A DNA stretch of 64,000 nt from Rhizobium sp. EC-SD404 (GTDB taxonomy: Bacteria > Pseudomonadota > Alphaproteobacteria > Rhizobiales > Rhizobiaceae): the NCBI RefSeq assembly GCF_902498825.1, contig NZ_LR701458.1, forward strand, positions 26,205 through 90,204. The letters run 5' to 3'. This document shows, one piece after another, positions 54,911-63,320 of this stretch (positions are counted from its first letter, which is position 1; every line of letters starts with the position of its first letter). A program made the translations under genes and the position numbers. Below the pieces are notes generated by a model. The model ran no database searches, was not told the DNA's origin, and saw only the letters and a list, made by a program, of their open reading frames with translations.

Positions 54911-55719
54911 TGGTGGAAACCGGGCTCGATTTGGCCACGGCCGGGACCGGGAGGGGTGATCCCTCCCGGTCTGGGGCTGACTGGCCAACGCCACGCATCG
55001 AGTTGTCGGGCATCCGCAAGAGTTTCGGCTCGGTCGAAGCATTGCGCGGTGTCGACCTGGCACTCTATCCCGGCGAATGTCTTGGACTTGTCGGCGACAA
55101 CGCGGCCGGCAAGTCGACGCTGACCAAGGTCATTTCCGGAACGTATATCCCCGACGGCGGCACTATCGCCATGGACGGCGAGGAAGTGTCTTTCACGGGG
55201 CCCGCCGAAGCGCGTCGCCGCCATATCGAAATGGTGTTCCAGGATCTCAGCCTGTGTGACCACATCGACGTCGTCGGCAATCTGTTTCTCGGACGCGAGC
55301 CGACCAAGGGGCTTTTTCTGGATCGGGCAACGATGCTGGCCGAGGGCCGCAAGATGCTCGATGCCCTCGAGATTCGCATTCCGAAGCTGACCGCTAAGGT
55401 CGCCCAACTGTCGGGCGGTCAACGCCAGGCGATCGCCATCGCCCGCGCCGCATCGTTCAACCCGAAGGTCCTGATCATGGACGAGCCGACATCGGCGCTT
55501 GCTGTTGCCGAAGTCGAAGCCGTGCTGGCACTCATCAACCGGGTCAAGGCACGCGGTGTCTCCGTTATCTTGATCACCCATCGTCTGCAGGATCTGTTCC
55601 GCGTCTGCGACCGCATCGCCGTGATGTACGAGGGGACGAAAGTGGCCGAGCGGGCGATCGACGACACCAGCCTCGAAGACCTCGTCCGACTGATCGTCGG
55701 CGAAGGAGTCCACCGATGA
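54910..55719 (+). CDS. Sugar-type ABC transporter ATP-binding protein, single domain
   Basis: A 269-residue ATPase with one nucleotide-binding domain: Walker A GDNAAGKST, signature LSGGQRQAIAIARA, Walker B VLIMDEPTSAL and switch His in LITHRLQDLF. RbsA-type proteins usually contain two domains (about 500 residues); this half-size form, like the rhizobial fructose ATPase FrcA, must work as a homodimer. The ATG overlaps the previous stop (TGATG), and the end overlaps the permease start. Confidence 0.9.
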   Translation: MVETGLDLATAGTGRGDPSRSGADWPTPRIELSGIRKSFGSVEALRGVDLALYPGECLGLVGDNAAGKSTLTKVISGTYIPDGGTIAMDGEEVSFTGPAEARRRHIEMVFQDLSLCDHIDVVGNLFLGREPTKGLFLDRATMLAEGRKMLDALEIRIPKLTAKVAQLSGGQRQAIAIARAASFNPKVLIMDEPTSALAVAEVEAVLALINRVKARGVSVILITHRLQDLFRVCDRIAVMYEGTKVAERAIDDTSLEDLVRLIVGEGVHR

Positions 55720-56723
55720 GCACGACCTATACCGAACGCGGCCAGGGGTCGGCGATGGCTGATTTCCTGACCGAGCACGCGCAAGTGCTGTCGATCACCT
55801 TCTTCTTTCTCATGTGTCTTGTGTTCTTCTCAGTCACGACGGACACGTTCCTGACGCTCGGTAATGTGCTGAACGTCATTCGTCAGGCCGCACCCATCCT
55901 CGTCGTTGCGGTTGCGATGACCTTTGTGATCATCACCGGCGGCATCGATCTGTCGGTGGGCTCACAGGTGGCACTGGTCAATGCACTGGCTGCGATCCTG
56001 CTTGCTGCCGGCTTTCCCTGGCCGCTGGTCCTCGTCGCCATGCTGGTGTTCGGCGCGGTCGTCGGGTTCATGCAAGGCTGGTTCGTGGCCTATCAGGGCA
56101 TTCCCGCCTTTATCGTGACGCTTGCCGGGCTTTCGATACTTCGCGGTATCGCGCTCTATCTGACGCAAGGCTATTCGATCCCGATCACCGACGTCCCAGG
56201 CTTCTTCTACATTGGCCGAGGCACGCTCGCCGGCATTCCGGTCCCAGCCATCATCGCCATCGTGATTGCCGCGCTCGGCTATATTGTTGTGACGGCGACG
56301 AAATACGGCCGCCAGGTGGTCGCCGTCGGTTCCAATGCCGAGGCCGCACGGCGGGTTGGGATGCCTGCACGCTGGTCGATCGCGTCGGTTTACATGATCG
56401 CAGGCGTCGCTTCCGCGATTGCCGGGATCCTGATCGCCGCCCGGCTGGGCTCCGGCTCTTCGAATGCGGCGGTCGGCTTCGAGTTGCAGGTGATCGCCGC
56501 CGTCGTGCTCGGTGGAACGTCGTTGATGGGTGGCCGTGGCTCGATCCTCGGCACCATTCTCGGCACGCTGACCATCGCCGTGATCGGCAATGGGCTGATC
56601 CTGATGCACATCTCGCCGTTCTTCACCCAGATCGTGACGGGTGCGATCATCCTGATCGCAATCTGGCTCAACACGCGGATTTTCACGGCCAACTTCCGGT
56701 TCGGCAAAAGGAGAGGCCGATGA
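55716..56723 (+). CDS. Sugar-type ABC transporter permease (RbsC-like)
   Basis: A 335-residue membrane protein of the branched-chain/ribose permease family with about 9-10 helices. Typical segments are ITGGIDLSVGSQVALVNALA, IPAFIVTLAGLSILRGIALYLTQG (in pieces), GSNAEAARRVGMP and VVLGGTSLMGGRGSILGTILG. Overlaps of four bases at each end couple it to the ATPase and the phosphotriesterase-related gene. Confidence 0.91.
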   Translation: MSTTYTERGQGSAMADFLTEHAQVLSITFFFLMCLVFFSVTTDTFLTLGNVLNVIRQAAPILVVAVAMTFVIITGGIDLSVGSQVALVNALAAILLAAGFPWPLVLVAMLVFGAVVGFMQGWFVAYQGIPAFIVTLAGLSILRGIALYLTQGYSIPITDVPGFFYIGRGTLAGIPVPAIIAIVIAALGYIVVTATKYGRQVVAVGSNAEAARRVGMPARWSIASVYMIAGVASAIAGILIAARLGSGSSNAAVGFELQVIAAVVLGGTSLMGGRGSILGTILGTLTIAVIGNGLILMHISPFFTQIVTGAIILIAIWLNTRIFTANFRFGKRRGR

Positions 56724-57793
56724 GCCCATCCGACGAGCGTTCGCCTGCCCATGTGAGGTCGGGCCTGGTCATGACTGTCGACGGAGCGATTCCGGCCGAT
56801 GGGCTTGGCGTTACCCTGATGCACGAGCACATCCTCAACGACTGCCGCTGCTGGTGGAATCCGCCGACGGAGCCGGAACGGCAGTATTTGGCTGAGATGC
56901 CCGTCTCCATCGAAATCCTGTCGGAGCTGCGCCAGGACCCTTTCGTCAACAAGCACAACATCGCTCTCGACGAGGAACCGCTGGCGATGGAGGAACTGAA
57001 GCAGTTCGTCTCAGTGGGTGGCGCCACGGTCGTGGATCCCACGTGCATCGGAATCGGCCGCGACCCGAAGGCGCTGCGTCGGATCTCCAAGGCGACGGGG
57101 CTCAACATCGTCATGGGGTCCGGCTATTACCTGCAGACGTCGCATCCGCCGGAACTGGCCGACATGCGCGTTGAGGACGTGGCGGACAAGATCGTGCGTG
57201 AGGCCGTCGACGGTGTTGACCGAACCGATGCAAAAATCGGTCTGATCGGCGAAATCGGTGTTTCATCGGACTTCACGCCGGATGAGGAGAAATCGTTGCG
57301 CGGCGCGATTCAGGCCCAAGCACGAACGGCCCTTCCGCTGATGGTGCACCTGCCGGGTTGGTACCGTCTCGCGCACCGCGTTCTGGACATTGTGGAAGAG
57401 GAGGGGGGCGACATCCGTCACACCGTTCTCTGCCATATGAACCCCTCGCATGATGATTTCGCCTATCAAAGCGAGTTGGCGGACCGCGGTGCCTTCATCG
57501 AGTACGACATGATCGGCATGGACTACTTCTACGCGGATCAACAGGTTCAGTGTCCGAGCGACGACGATGCCGCCCGGGCCATCGTCAGGCTTGCGGAGGC
57601 GGGCCATCTCGGCCGCATTCTTCTGTCGCAGGACGTGTTCGTCAAAATAATGCTGACCCGCTATGGCGGCAACGGCTACGCCTTCGTCGTCCGTCACTTT
57701 CTGCCGCGCCTGAAACGGCACGGGCTCGACGATGCAGCGCTCGAGCGTCTGATGCGCGCCAATCCGAAAGCCGTGTTTTCCAGTGCGGGCTAA
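56720..57793 (+). CDS. Phosphotriesterase-related (Php/lactonase-type) amidohydrolase
   Basis: A 357-residue TIM-barrel metallohydrolase. Metal ligands are the HxH in LMHEHIL, His in LMVHLPGW, His in LCHMNPSHDD and Asp in LLSQDVF. The position that is a carboxylated Lys in phosphotriesterase appears as Glu in GLIGEIGVS, as in E. coli Php. Characterised relatives hydrolyse sugar lactones or acyl groups rather than phosphotriesters. It is fused to the ABC operon by a four-base overlap, so it probably acts on the imported compound. Confidence 0.82.
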   Translation: MSPSDERSPAHVRSGLVMTVDGAIPADGLGVTLMHEHILNDCRCWWNPPTEPERQYLAEMPVSIEILSELRQDPFVNKHNIALDEEPLAMEELKQFVSVGGATVVDPTCIGIGRDPKALRRISKATGLNIVMGSGYYLQTSHPPELADMRVEDVADKIVREAVDGVDRTDAKIGLIGEIGVSSDFTPDEEKSLRGAIQAQARTALPLMVHLPGWYRLAHRVLDIVEEEGGDIRHTVLCHMNPSHDDFAYQSELADRGAFIEYDMIGMDYFYADQQVQCPSDDDAARAIVRLAEAGHLGRILLSQDVFVKIMLTRYGGNGYAFVVRHFLPRLKRHGLDDAALERLMRANPKAVFSSAG

Positions 57794-57826
57794 GGCGCCG
57801 CCATCCAATCAATGAACGGAACGAGC

Positions 57827-58600
57827 ATGACAAAGAAGAAGGTACTCCTCGTCGGCGAAAGCTGGGTGAGTTCAGCAACGCATTACAAGGGCTTCGATCA
57901 GTTCGGCAGCGTCACGTTTCATCTGGGCGCCGAACCATTAGTGGCTGCTTTGAAAGACAGCGAATTCGAGCTCACCTATATGACCGCTCACGATGCGGTC
58001 GAAAAATTCCCGTTCGAAATGGCCGGGCTGGACGCCCATGACGCGATCATCCTGTCGGATATCGGTGCCAATTCGTTTCTTCTACCGCCGGCGGTGTGGT
58101 TGCACTCGAAGACGGTGCCTAACAGGCTGAAGCTCATCAAGGAATGGGTGGCGAAGGGCGGCGGCCTGCTGATGGTCGGCGGTTATTTCTCATTCCAAGG
58201 TATCGACGGCAAAGCGCGCTGGCGCAAAACGCCGGTGGAAGACACTTTGCCCGTCACCTGCCTTCCCTATGACGACCGTGTTGAGATCCCAGAAGGTGCG
58301 ATCGCGGAAATCGTCGAAGGCACCCATCCGATTCTCGCTGGCCTCGAAGGCACCTGGCCTCTGCTGCTTGGCGTCAACGAGGTCGAGCTCCGCAAAGATA
58401 CGACACTTCTGGCGCGGCTTCCTGCGGATCAGGGCGGCCATCCACTGCTCGCGACGGGCGGGCATGGAAAGGGGCGAACCGTTGCCTGGACATCCGACAT
58501 CGGTCCGCACTGGCTGTCGCCAGCATTTTGCGCCTGGGACGGCTATCCCAAGCTCTGGAAGAACATTCTCGGTTGGCTGACAGAGCCCGGTCGAGTCTAG
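57827..58600 (+). CDS. DUF1355 putative glutamine amidotransferase-like protein
   Basis: A 257-residue flavodoxin-like/GATase-1-like fold protein of the family annotated as putative glutamine amidotransferase. It starts KKVLLVGESWVSSATHYKGFD and has GGGLLMVGGYFSFQGI, HPILAGL and GRTVAWTSDIGPHW. The Cys nucleophile of true GATases is not in the usual place (segment reads GGYFS), so it is probably not an active amidotransferase. Its stop overlaps the convergent PfkB stop within CTAG. Confidence 0.75.
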   Translation: MTKKKVLLVGESWVSSATHYKGFDQFGSVTFHLGAEPLVAALKDSEFELTYMTAHDAVEKFPFEMAGLDAHDAIILSDIGANSFLLPPAVWLHSKTVPNRLKLIKEWVAKGGGLLMVGGYFSFQGIDGKARWRKTPVEDTLPVTCLPYDDRVEIPEGAIAEIVEGTHPILAGLEGTWPLLLGVNEVELRKDTTLLARLPADQGGHPLLATGGHGKGRTVAWTSDIGPHWLSPAFCAWDGYPKLWKNILGWLTEPGRV

Positions 58601-59496
58601 CGCTGCGCGAGAATGGCAGTGAGTTCGATGCGCGTCGGAAAAGCGGAAAATGTGCCACGCCGGCTGACGGTCAGTGCCGCGGCTTCCGCTGCGTGTTCGA
58701 CCGCCAGGCGATCGACCGTAACACCGCGCAATGCGGCGGAAGCCAGCGCGGTTGCCATGAACGTGTCGCCGGCGCCTGTGGTATCGACGACCGGGCATGC
58801 TTTCGCAGGAACCTTGACGGTTTCGGCACCGCTCACGACCAGAGCGCCTTCGGCGCCCAACGTCAGCACCGCGGTCGAAACACCTGCCTCAACAAGTGTC
58901 CGCATGGCCTCCTCGCCTTGGCGTCCGGTCAGAAGTTCCGCTTCGCCTTCATTGAGGAATGCGATGTCGATCAACGGCCAGAACGCGGCAAAGAAAGGCC
59001 GTACCGGGGATGGATTGAAGGCGTTGATCGTCCCGAGACGTTTGCCCTCGACCAGCAGGCTGCGCGTCGTCGCGTCGCTTAAATTGCCTTGGAGCACCAG
59101 AACGTCGCCGGCTTTCGCTCCGGACATGATTGCTAGGGCGGCGTCGAGGGGAAGGTTCTGGGCGGAATCCGTCGTGGTTACGATGGAATTGTCGCCATCG
59201 GGAGTAACGAGAACCATGGAAAAATCGCTGGCCCCGCCCTCAATGCGCAGAAGCCTCGCGTCCAGCGCCTCCCGCTCGACGCGTCGGGTGATGCTGTCGG
59301 CACGGAAATCGTCGCCGACAGCGGCGATCAACGTTGTGTCGAGACCCGTGCGCGACAGCACGGCTGCTTGGTTGGCGCCCTTTCCACCGAGGTCTCGCGA
59401 TTGCTGGCGCCCAAGTATGGAAGCCCCACGCGCAGGCATTTCATCGACGGCGATCGTTTCGTCGATGGCGATGTTGCCGACTACGTAAGCGCGCAT
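58597..59496 (-). CDS. PfkB family carbohydrate/nucleoside kinase
   Basis: A 299-residue ribokinase-like enzyme. The N-terminal pair GRQQSRDLGGKGANQAAVLSR and the C-terminal anion hole VVDTTGAGDTFMA with catalytic Asp are both present. It would phosphorylate a sugar or nucleoside hydroxyl. The start at 59496 has AAGG seven bases upstream. It lies on the opposite strand inside a plus-strand gene set: stops overlap on one side, and only 22 bases separate its start from the BtpA-type start on the other. Confidence 0.88.
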   Translation of the reverse strand: MRAYVVGNIAIDETIAVDEMPARGASILGRQQSRDLGGKGANQAAVLSRTGLDTTLIAAVGDDFRADSITRRVEREALDARLLRIEGGASDFSMVLVTPDGDNSIVTTTDSAQNLPLDAALAIMSGAKAGDVLVLQGNLSDATTRSLLVEGKRLGTINAFNPSPVRPFFAAFWPLIDIAFLNEGEAELLTGRQGEEAMRTLVEAGVSTAVLTLGAEGALVVSGAETVKVPAKACPVVDTTGAGDTFMATALASAALRGVTVDRLAVEHAAEAAALTVSRRGTFSAFPTRIELTAILAQR

Positions 59497-59518
59497 GAAC
59501 AACCTTGGAGAAGACCAG

Positions 59519-60361
59519 ATGCAGACGATATCGGACCGGGACACCAGCGCAATACGGGAAATATTCGGGCGCGACAAGGCAACGATCGGCGTCGTCCATT
59601 GCCCGGCGTTTCCAGGTGCGCCCCGCTATCGGGACGCGTCGATGGACGCGATTTACGACCAGTGCATGCGCGATGCGGAGGCATATCAACAGGGCGGCCT
59701 TCACGGACTGATCATCGAGAACCATGGGGATGTGCCATTCTCCAAGCCCGATGATATCGGGCCGGAGACCACCGGTTTCATGTCAGTGGTCACCGACCGG
59801 ATCGCGCGTCAGATCGATATTCCGCTCGGCATCAACGTTCTCGCCAATGCGCCGATTCCCGCCTTCGCGATTGCCGTGGCCGGCGGTGCCAAATTCATCC
59901 GGGTCAACCAATGGGCGAACGCCTACGTCGCCAATGAGGGATTCATGGAAGGGCGGGCGGCTGAGGCAATGCGGTATCGATCGTTGCTGCGGGCCGAACA
60001 TATCAAGGTTTTCGCCGACAGTCATGTGAAGCACGGGAGCCACGCAATCGTCGCCGACCGATCCATTGAGGAACTAACCCGCGATCTCGCTTTCTTTGAC
60101 GTGGATGCCGTCATCGCTACCGGTCAGAGAACGGGCAACACCGCCACGCTCGAGGAGATCGAGACCGTCGGCAGCGCGACGCATCTGCCGCTGCTCGTTG
60201 GTTCTGGCGTCACGAAGGATAATGTCGTTGCCATACTTGAGCGCACGAGCGGCGTCATTGTCGCCTCATCGCTGAAGCATGGCGGCGTCTGGTGGAACGC
60301 CGTGGACATCGAGCGAGTGAAGGCTTTCGCGGATGCAGTTGCGGAGGGGCTGGGCGGATGA
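59519..60361 (+). CDS. BtpA/SgcQ family protein
   Basis: A 280-residue TIM-barrel protein. Signatures include IGVVHCPAFPGAPRYRD, GGLHGLIIENHGDVPF, GINVLANAPIPAFAIA, RVNQWANAYVANEGFMEGRAAEAMRYR cut into shorter blocks, and VIATGQRTGNTAT. BtpA was linked to photosystem I stability in cyanobacteria; SgcQ lies in a sugar operon in E. coli; no reaction is established. ATG 59519 follows TTGGAG. It overlaps the TenA-like gene by four bases. Confidence 0.86.
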   Translation: MQTISDRDTSAIREIFGRDKATIGVVHCPAFPGAPRYRDASMDAIYDQCMRDAEAYQQGGLHGLIIENHGDVPFSKPDDIGPETTGFMSVVTDRIARQIDIPLGINVLANAPIPAFAIAVAGGAKFIRVNQWANAYVANEGFMEGRAAEAMRYRSLLRAEHIKVFADSHVKHGSHAIVADRSIEELTRDLAFFDVDAVIATGQRTGNTATLEEIETVGSATHLPLLVGSGVTKDNVVAILERTSGVIVASSLKHGGVWWNAVDIERVKAFADAVAEGLGG

Positions 60362-61008
60362 CACTCACGGACAGGCTTTTGAGCGAAAATGCCGATGTCC
60401 TGGATGCGATGCTGAACCATCGCTTCGTGAGAGCCGTCGGAAACGATGTGCTGTCACCCTCCGAATTCGATGCCTATCTCGTTTACGAAGGGGCATTCGT
60501 AGAGACGGCGATATCGATCTTCGCGCACATGCTGACGCGCGCTGAAACCATGGAGGATAAGCGCAGGATCATCACCATCCTCGATGCCCTCGCCAATGAG
60601 CAGATCGCCTATTTCGAAGCTGTTTTCCTCGAACGGGGGATTACACCCGCTGATTACCCGTTGCCGGGGTCGGTCATCGCTTTCGACAGCGGCATGGCGG
60701 AGGTTGCGCGTAACGGCACTTTTGCCGACATTGCCTGCGCGATGTTCGCGGCCGAATGGATGTATATGACCTGGAGCCGCAACGTCGATCAGGATCGTCT
60801 GCAAGATGCTCATTTGGCGACCTGGGTCCGGCTGCACACCGATCCCGGTTTCGTAGATCAGGCACATTGGCTTCGCCGCAAGGTGGACGAGGCCGGTGAC
60901 GATCCCGACATCGATATCGATCGCATCTCCGCGATCTTCCGACGCGTTTTGGAGCTTGAGATCACGTTCCACGACGCGCCTCTGGCCGGCGCGTCTGTTC
61001 AATCGTGA
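60358..61008 (+). CDS. TenA family protein lacking the canonical active-site cysteine
   Basis: A 216-residue all-helical protein. TenA traits are HRFVRAVGNDVLSPSEFDAYLVYE near the start and LELEITFHD near the end with the conserved Glu. Classic TenA (aminopyrimidine aminohydrolase/thiaminase II) uses a Cys in an LPCxWxY-like segment; here it reads FAAEWMY. It therefore belongs to a Cys-less branch, and the substrate may not be a thiamine pyrimidine. It is the last gene of the LacI-linked cluster. Confidence 0.8.
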   Translation: MTLTDRLLSENADVLDAMLNHRFVRAVGNDVLSPSEFDAYLVYEGAFVETAISIFAHMLTRAETMEDKRRIITILDALANEQIAYFEAVFLERGITPADYPLPGSVIAFDSGMAEVARNGTFADIACAMFAAEWMYMTWSRNVDQDRLQDAHLATWVRLHTDPGFVDQAHWLRRKVDEAGDDPDIDIDRISAIFRRVLELEITFHDAPLAGASVQS

Positions 61009-61523
61009 CGCCGCATCCAGGCCCGTCACGCCGGATCTACGTTGAAAATTTCTAAACCAGACAGCCACGGGCAGCGGATCATGTGACCAGTTGAGATTAG
61101 GTGGCAGGCGGGTGTCCACGACCGGCAGTGGTCGCGTCATTTGTCGGTCTCAGGCACTCGTCCGCCTTGGGGTGGATTGTTTCGGGACTGCAGAAGTTCC
61201 GCCTCGATCAAGCTGTCCTCTCTCAGAGGCTCCTAGAATACAATCCGAGATGGTGAAGGCCCCACCATAGGCTGCGACTGGATGATACATGTCTGTGGCA
61301 TCGTGACTGTGAAAATAGTGACTGACGTTTGAGGCCAGACGTCGTCAAGGACTACCAGACCATTGCTGTAATCCAGCCATCGAAGGCTTGGTAACTGCAG
61401 ACGCTATATAAACTGGTCGTTTACCGCAGTTTGCGCTGAGACCACGAACAGGAACTCCTTCCGTCGACTTGATGACTTTAGGATGGACCGCTGGATCCTT
61501 TTGCAACCGCTTTGAGAGCGTGA
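61009..61523. other. 515-bp intergenic region, nothing recognised
   Basis: It lies between the convergent TenA-like and AraC-type genes. No open frame with family resemblance, no strong hairpin with a U-tract and no repeat was found by eye. Confidence 0.45.
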
Positions 61524-62405
61524 TCAGCGCTGCAAATCTGCGACCGGCGAGCTTCCAAACATGCTCTTGTACTCTCGGCTGAATTGAGAAGGGCTGAGGT
61601 AGCCGACGTCAAAGGCCACGCGCGATACGCTACCGTTACCGGCCGTCAGCAGCTTTCGCGCCTCCAGCAGACGTATATGACGTTGAAAGGCCAATGGGCT
61701 GTATCCGGTAATCGCTTTGAAGTGCCGGTGAAATGAGGTGACGCTCATGCCTGCAGATGCCGCCAGATCGGGAACGACCACGGAGTCGCTATAATTTGTC
61801 GCAAGCCAGTCGGCGGCAGCCTTGAGCTTCTGGAATCGCTCGTCTCGATGGCCAATCTGGCGGAGCGTTTCACCCATCGAGCTTTGCAGCAGACGATAGT
61901 AAAGCGCAGCCTCATAATGTGGTGCGAGCACGTCGATATCGTCTGGTGTGCCAAGAAGCCCGACGAGTTGGAGGAACGCGTCCCCGACTGGGCCGGCCAA
62001 ATCACCTGCCGCAACCGCACATGTCCAGCGCTCGTCCCGTTTGGGCATTTCGAGCACGACACGCCGCAGCATATCGATATCGAGATGAAGGCTGATGCCG
62101 ACATAGGGCCGGTCGGGCGTCGCACCCGTCAGCTGGTGCGTATAGGGAAGGCCAAATGACGACGCTGCGCATGCGCCAGTCGATAGTTCGAAGCGATTTG
62201 CGCCCATAATCAAAACCTTGGCGCCACGCAGGACGGTATAAAACATGGGCTCAAACAGTGCTGCCGTCGGTGATGTGTCGCGTGTGCTCGACCAGACCGT
62301 CAGACGCGGCACAGGCGTCGACACGCCAACGATCTGCGGGCGTCGCTCTTTGAAAGGTATCGCGTCTTGAAGCAGACTACGGGTCGGATCAGAAGAATCC
62401 AGCAT
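61524..62405 (-). CDS. AraC family transcriptional regulator (AraC_N type)
   Basis: A 293-residue regulator. The sensing domain includes MFYTVLRGAKVLIMGANRFEL and YVGISLHLDIDMLRRVVLEM; the DNA-binding half has VVPDLAASAGMSVTSFHRHFKAIT and VAFDVGYLSPSQFSREYKSMF. It is the same subtype as the one at 10922-11839. It is divergent from an SDR gene, the likely target, with three tandem repeats between. Confidence 0.88.
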   Translation of the reverse strand: MLDSSDPTRSLLQDAIPFKERRPQIVGVSTPVPRLTVWSSTRDTSPTAALFEPMFYTVLRGAKVLIMGANRFELSTGACAASSFGLPYTHQLTGATPDRPYVGISLHLDIDMLRRVVLEMPKRDERWTCAVAAGDLAGPVGDAFLQLVGLLGTPDDIDVLAPHYEAALYYRLLQSSMGETLRQIGHRDERFQKLKAAADWLATNYSDSVVVPDLAASAGMSVTSFHRHFKAITGYSPLAFQRHIRLLEARKLLTAGNGSVSRVAFDVGYLSPSQFSREYKSMFGSSPVADLQR

Positions 62406-62422
62406 CTGTCTGAGTTAGTCAG

Positions 62423-62452
62423 TTTGGCAGGATTGGGCAAGGCTTGGGCAAG
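62423..62452. promoter_or_regulatory. Three tandem half-sites, candidate AraC operator
   Basis: TTGGGCAAG at 62433-62441 and 62444-62452 are 11 bases apart; TTTGGCAGG at 62423-62431 is a 7-of-9 match one helical turn further. They begin 18 bases upstream of the AraC-type start and lie on one face of the helix. Confidence 0.55.
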
Positions 62453-62569
62453 ATCAGGAATGTCCAGTTGCTCAACGACCCATATTTTCCGGCCATAAGC
62501 AGAACATCGGAAGGACGTCGACAGGACCGAATTCCGGCTTTCTGCACCATGCGCAAGAAGGATGAAAAC

Positions 62570-63310
62570 ATGATCGATCTTAACGGCAAGCGTGCCCTCG
62601 TCAGCGGCGGGTCGAGAGGCATCGGCGCCGCCATAGCGATGGCATTGGCTGAGCATGGCGCCGATGTCGCCATTACGTATCAGGCTTCGCCTGAGCGTGC
62701 CGATGGCATCGTGGCTGCAATCGAGAAACTCGGCCGGCGCGGATTCGCGATCCAGGCCGACAGCGCAGATCTGCATGCAATCCAACAAGCCGTCGAAACA
62801 ACAATCGAACTGCTGGGTGGGCTCGATATCTTGGTTAACAACGCAGCCGTCGGAATGGCTGGACCGATTGTGGACATCGACCTCGATCAGTTTCAGAGGA
62901 TGATGGAGGTCAATGTGCGCGGGCCGCTCGCATTTTCGAAGGCTGCCATACCGCATCTGCCGCATGGTGGGCGGATTATCTCTATCGGGTCGGGATTGGC
63001 AGATCGCGTCCCGTTCCCGGGCGTGACTGCATACGCGATGTCGAAATCGGCGTTGCTCTCCTTCACTCGAGGCCTGGCCCGAGAACTCGGACCACAGGGC
63101 ATCACTGTCAATCTGGTTTCGCCTGGATCGACCGACACTGAGTCAAATCCGGCGAATGGGGAGCATGCCGCCGTTCAGCTTGGTCTTTCGCCACTCGGCC
63201 GCTTCGCGGAACCACGTGAAATCGCTGACGTTGTCGCGTTTCTTGCAAGCCCCGCAGCGGGCATGATGACGGGCAGCGTTGTTGCGGTTGACGGCGGCGC
63301 AAACGCGTAA
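62570..63310 (+). CDS. Short-chain dehydrogenase/reductase (FabG-like)
   Basis: A 246-residue classical SDR: SGGSRGIGAAIA cofactor motif, LVNNAAVG, catalytic Ser in ISIGSG, YAMSK, and a C-terminal ASPAAGMMTGSVVAVDGGANA typical of FabG-like enzymes. The start at 62570 (MIDLNGKRALVSGG) has AGAAGGA upstream. It is divergent from the AraC-type gene. The substrate is unknown. It ends 10 bases before the stop of the truncated ATPase gene. Confidence 0.88.
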   Translation: MIDLNGKRALVSGGSRGIGAAIAMALAEHGADVAITYQASPERADGIVAAIEKLGRRGFAIQADSADLHAIQQAVETTIELLGGLDILVNNAAVGMAGPIVDIDLDQFQRMMEVNVRGPLAFSKAAIPHLPHGGRIISIGSGLADRVPFPGVTAYAMSKSALLSFTRGLARELGPQGITVNLVSPGSTDTESNPANGEHAAVQLGLSPLGRFAEPREIADVVAFLASPAAGMMTGSVVAVDGGANA

Positions 63311-63320
63311 TGGGCTCGCA

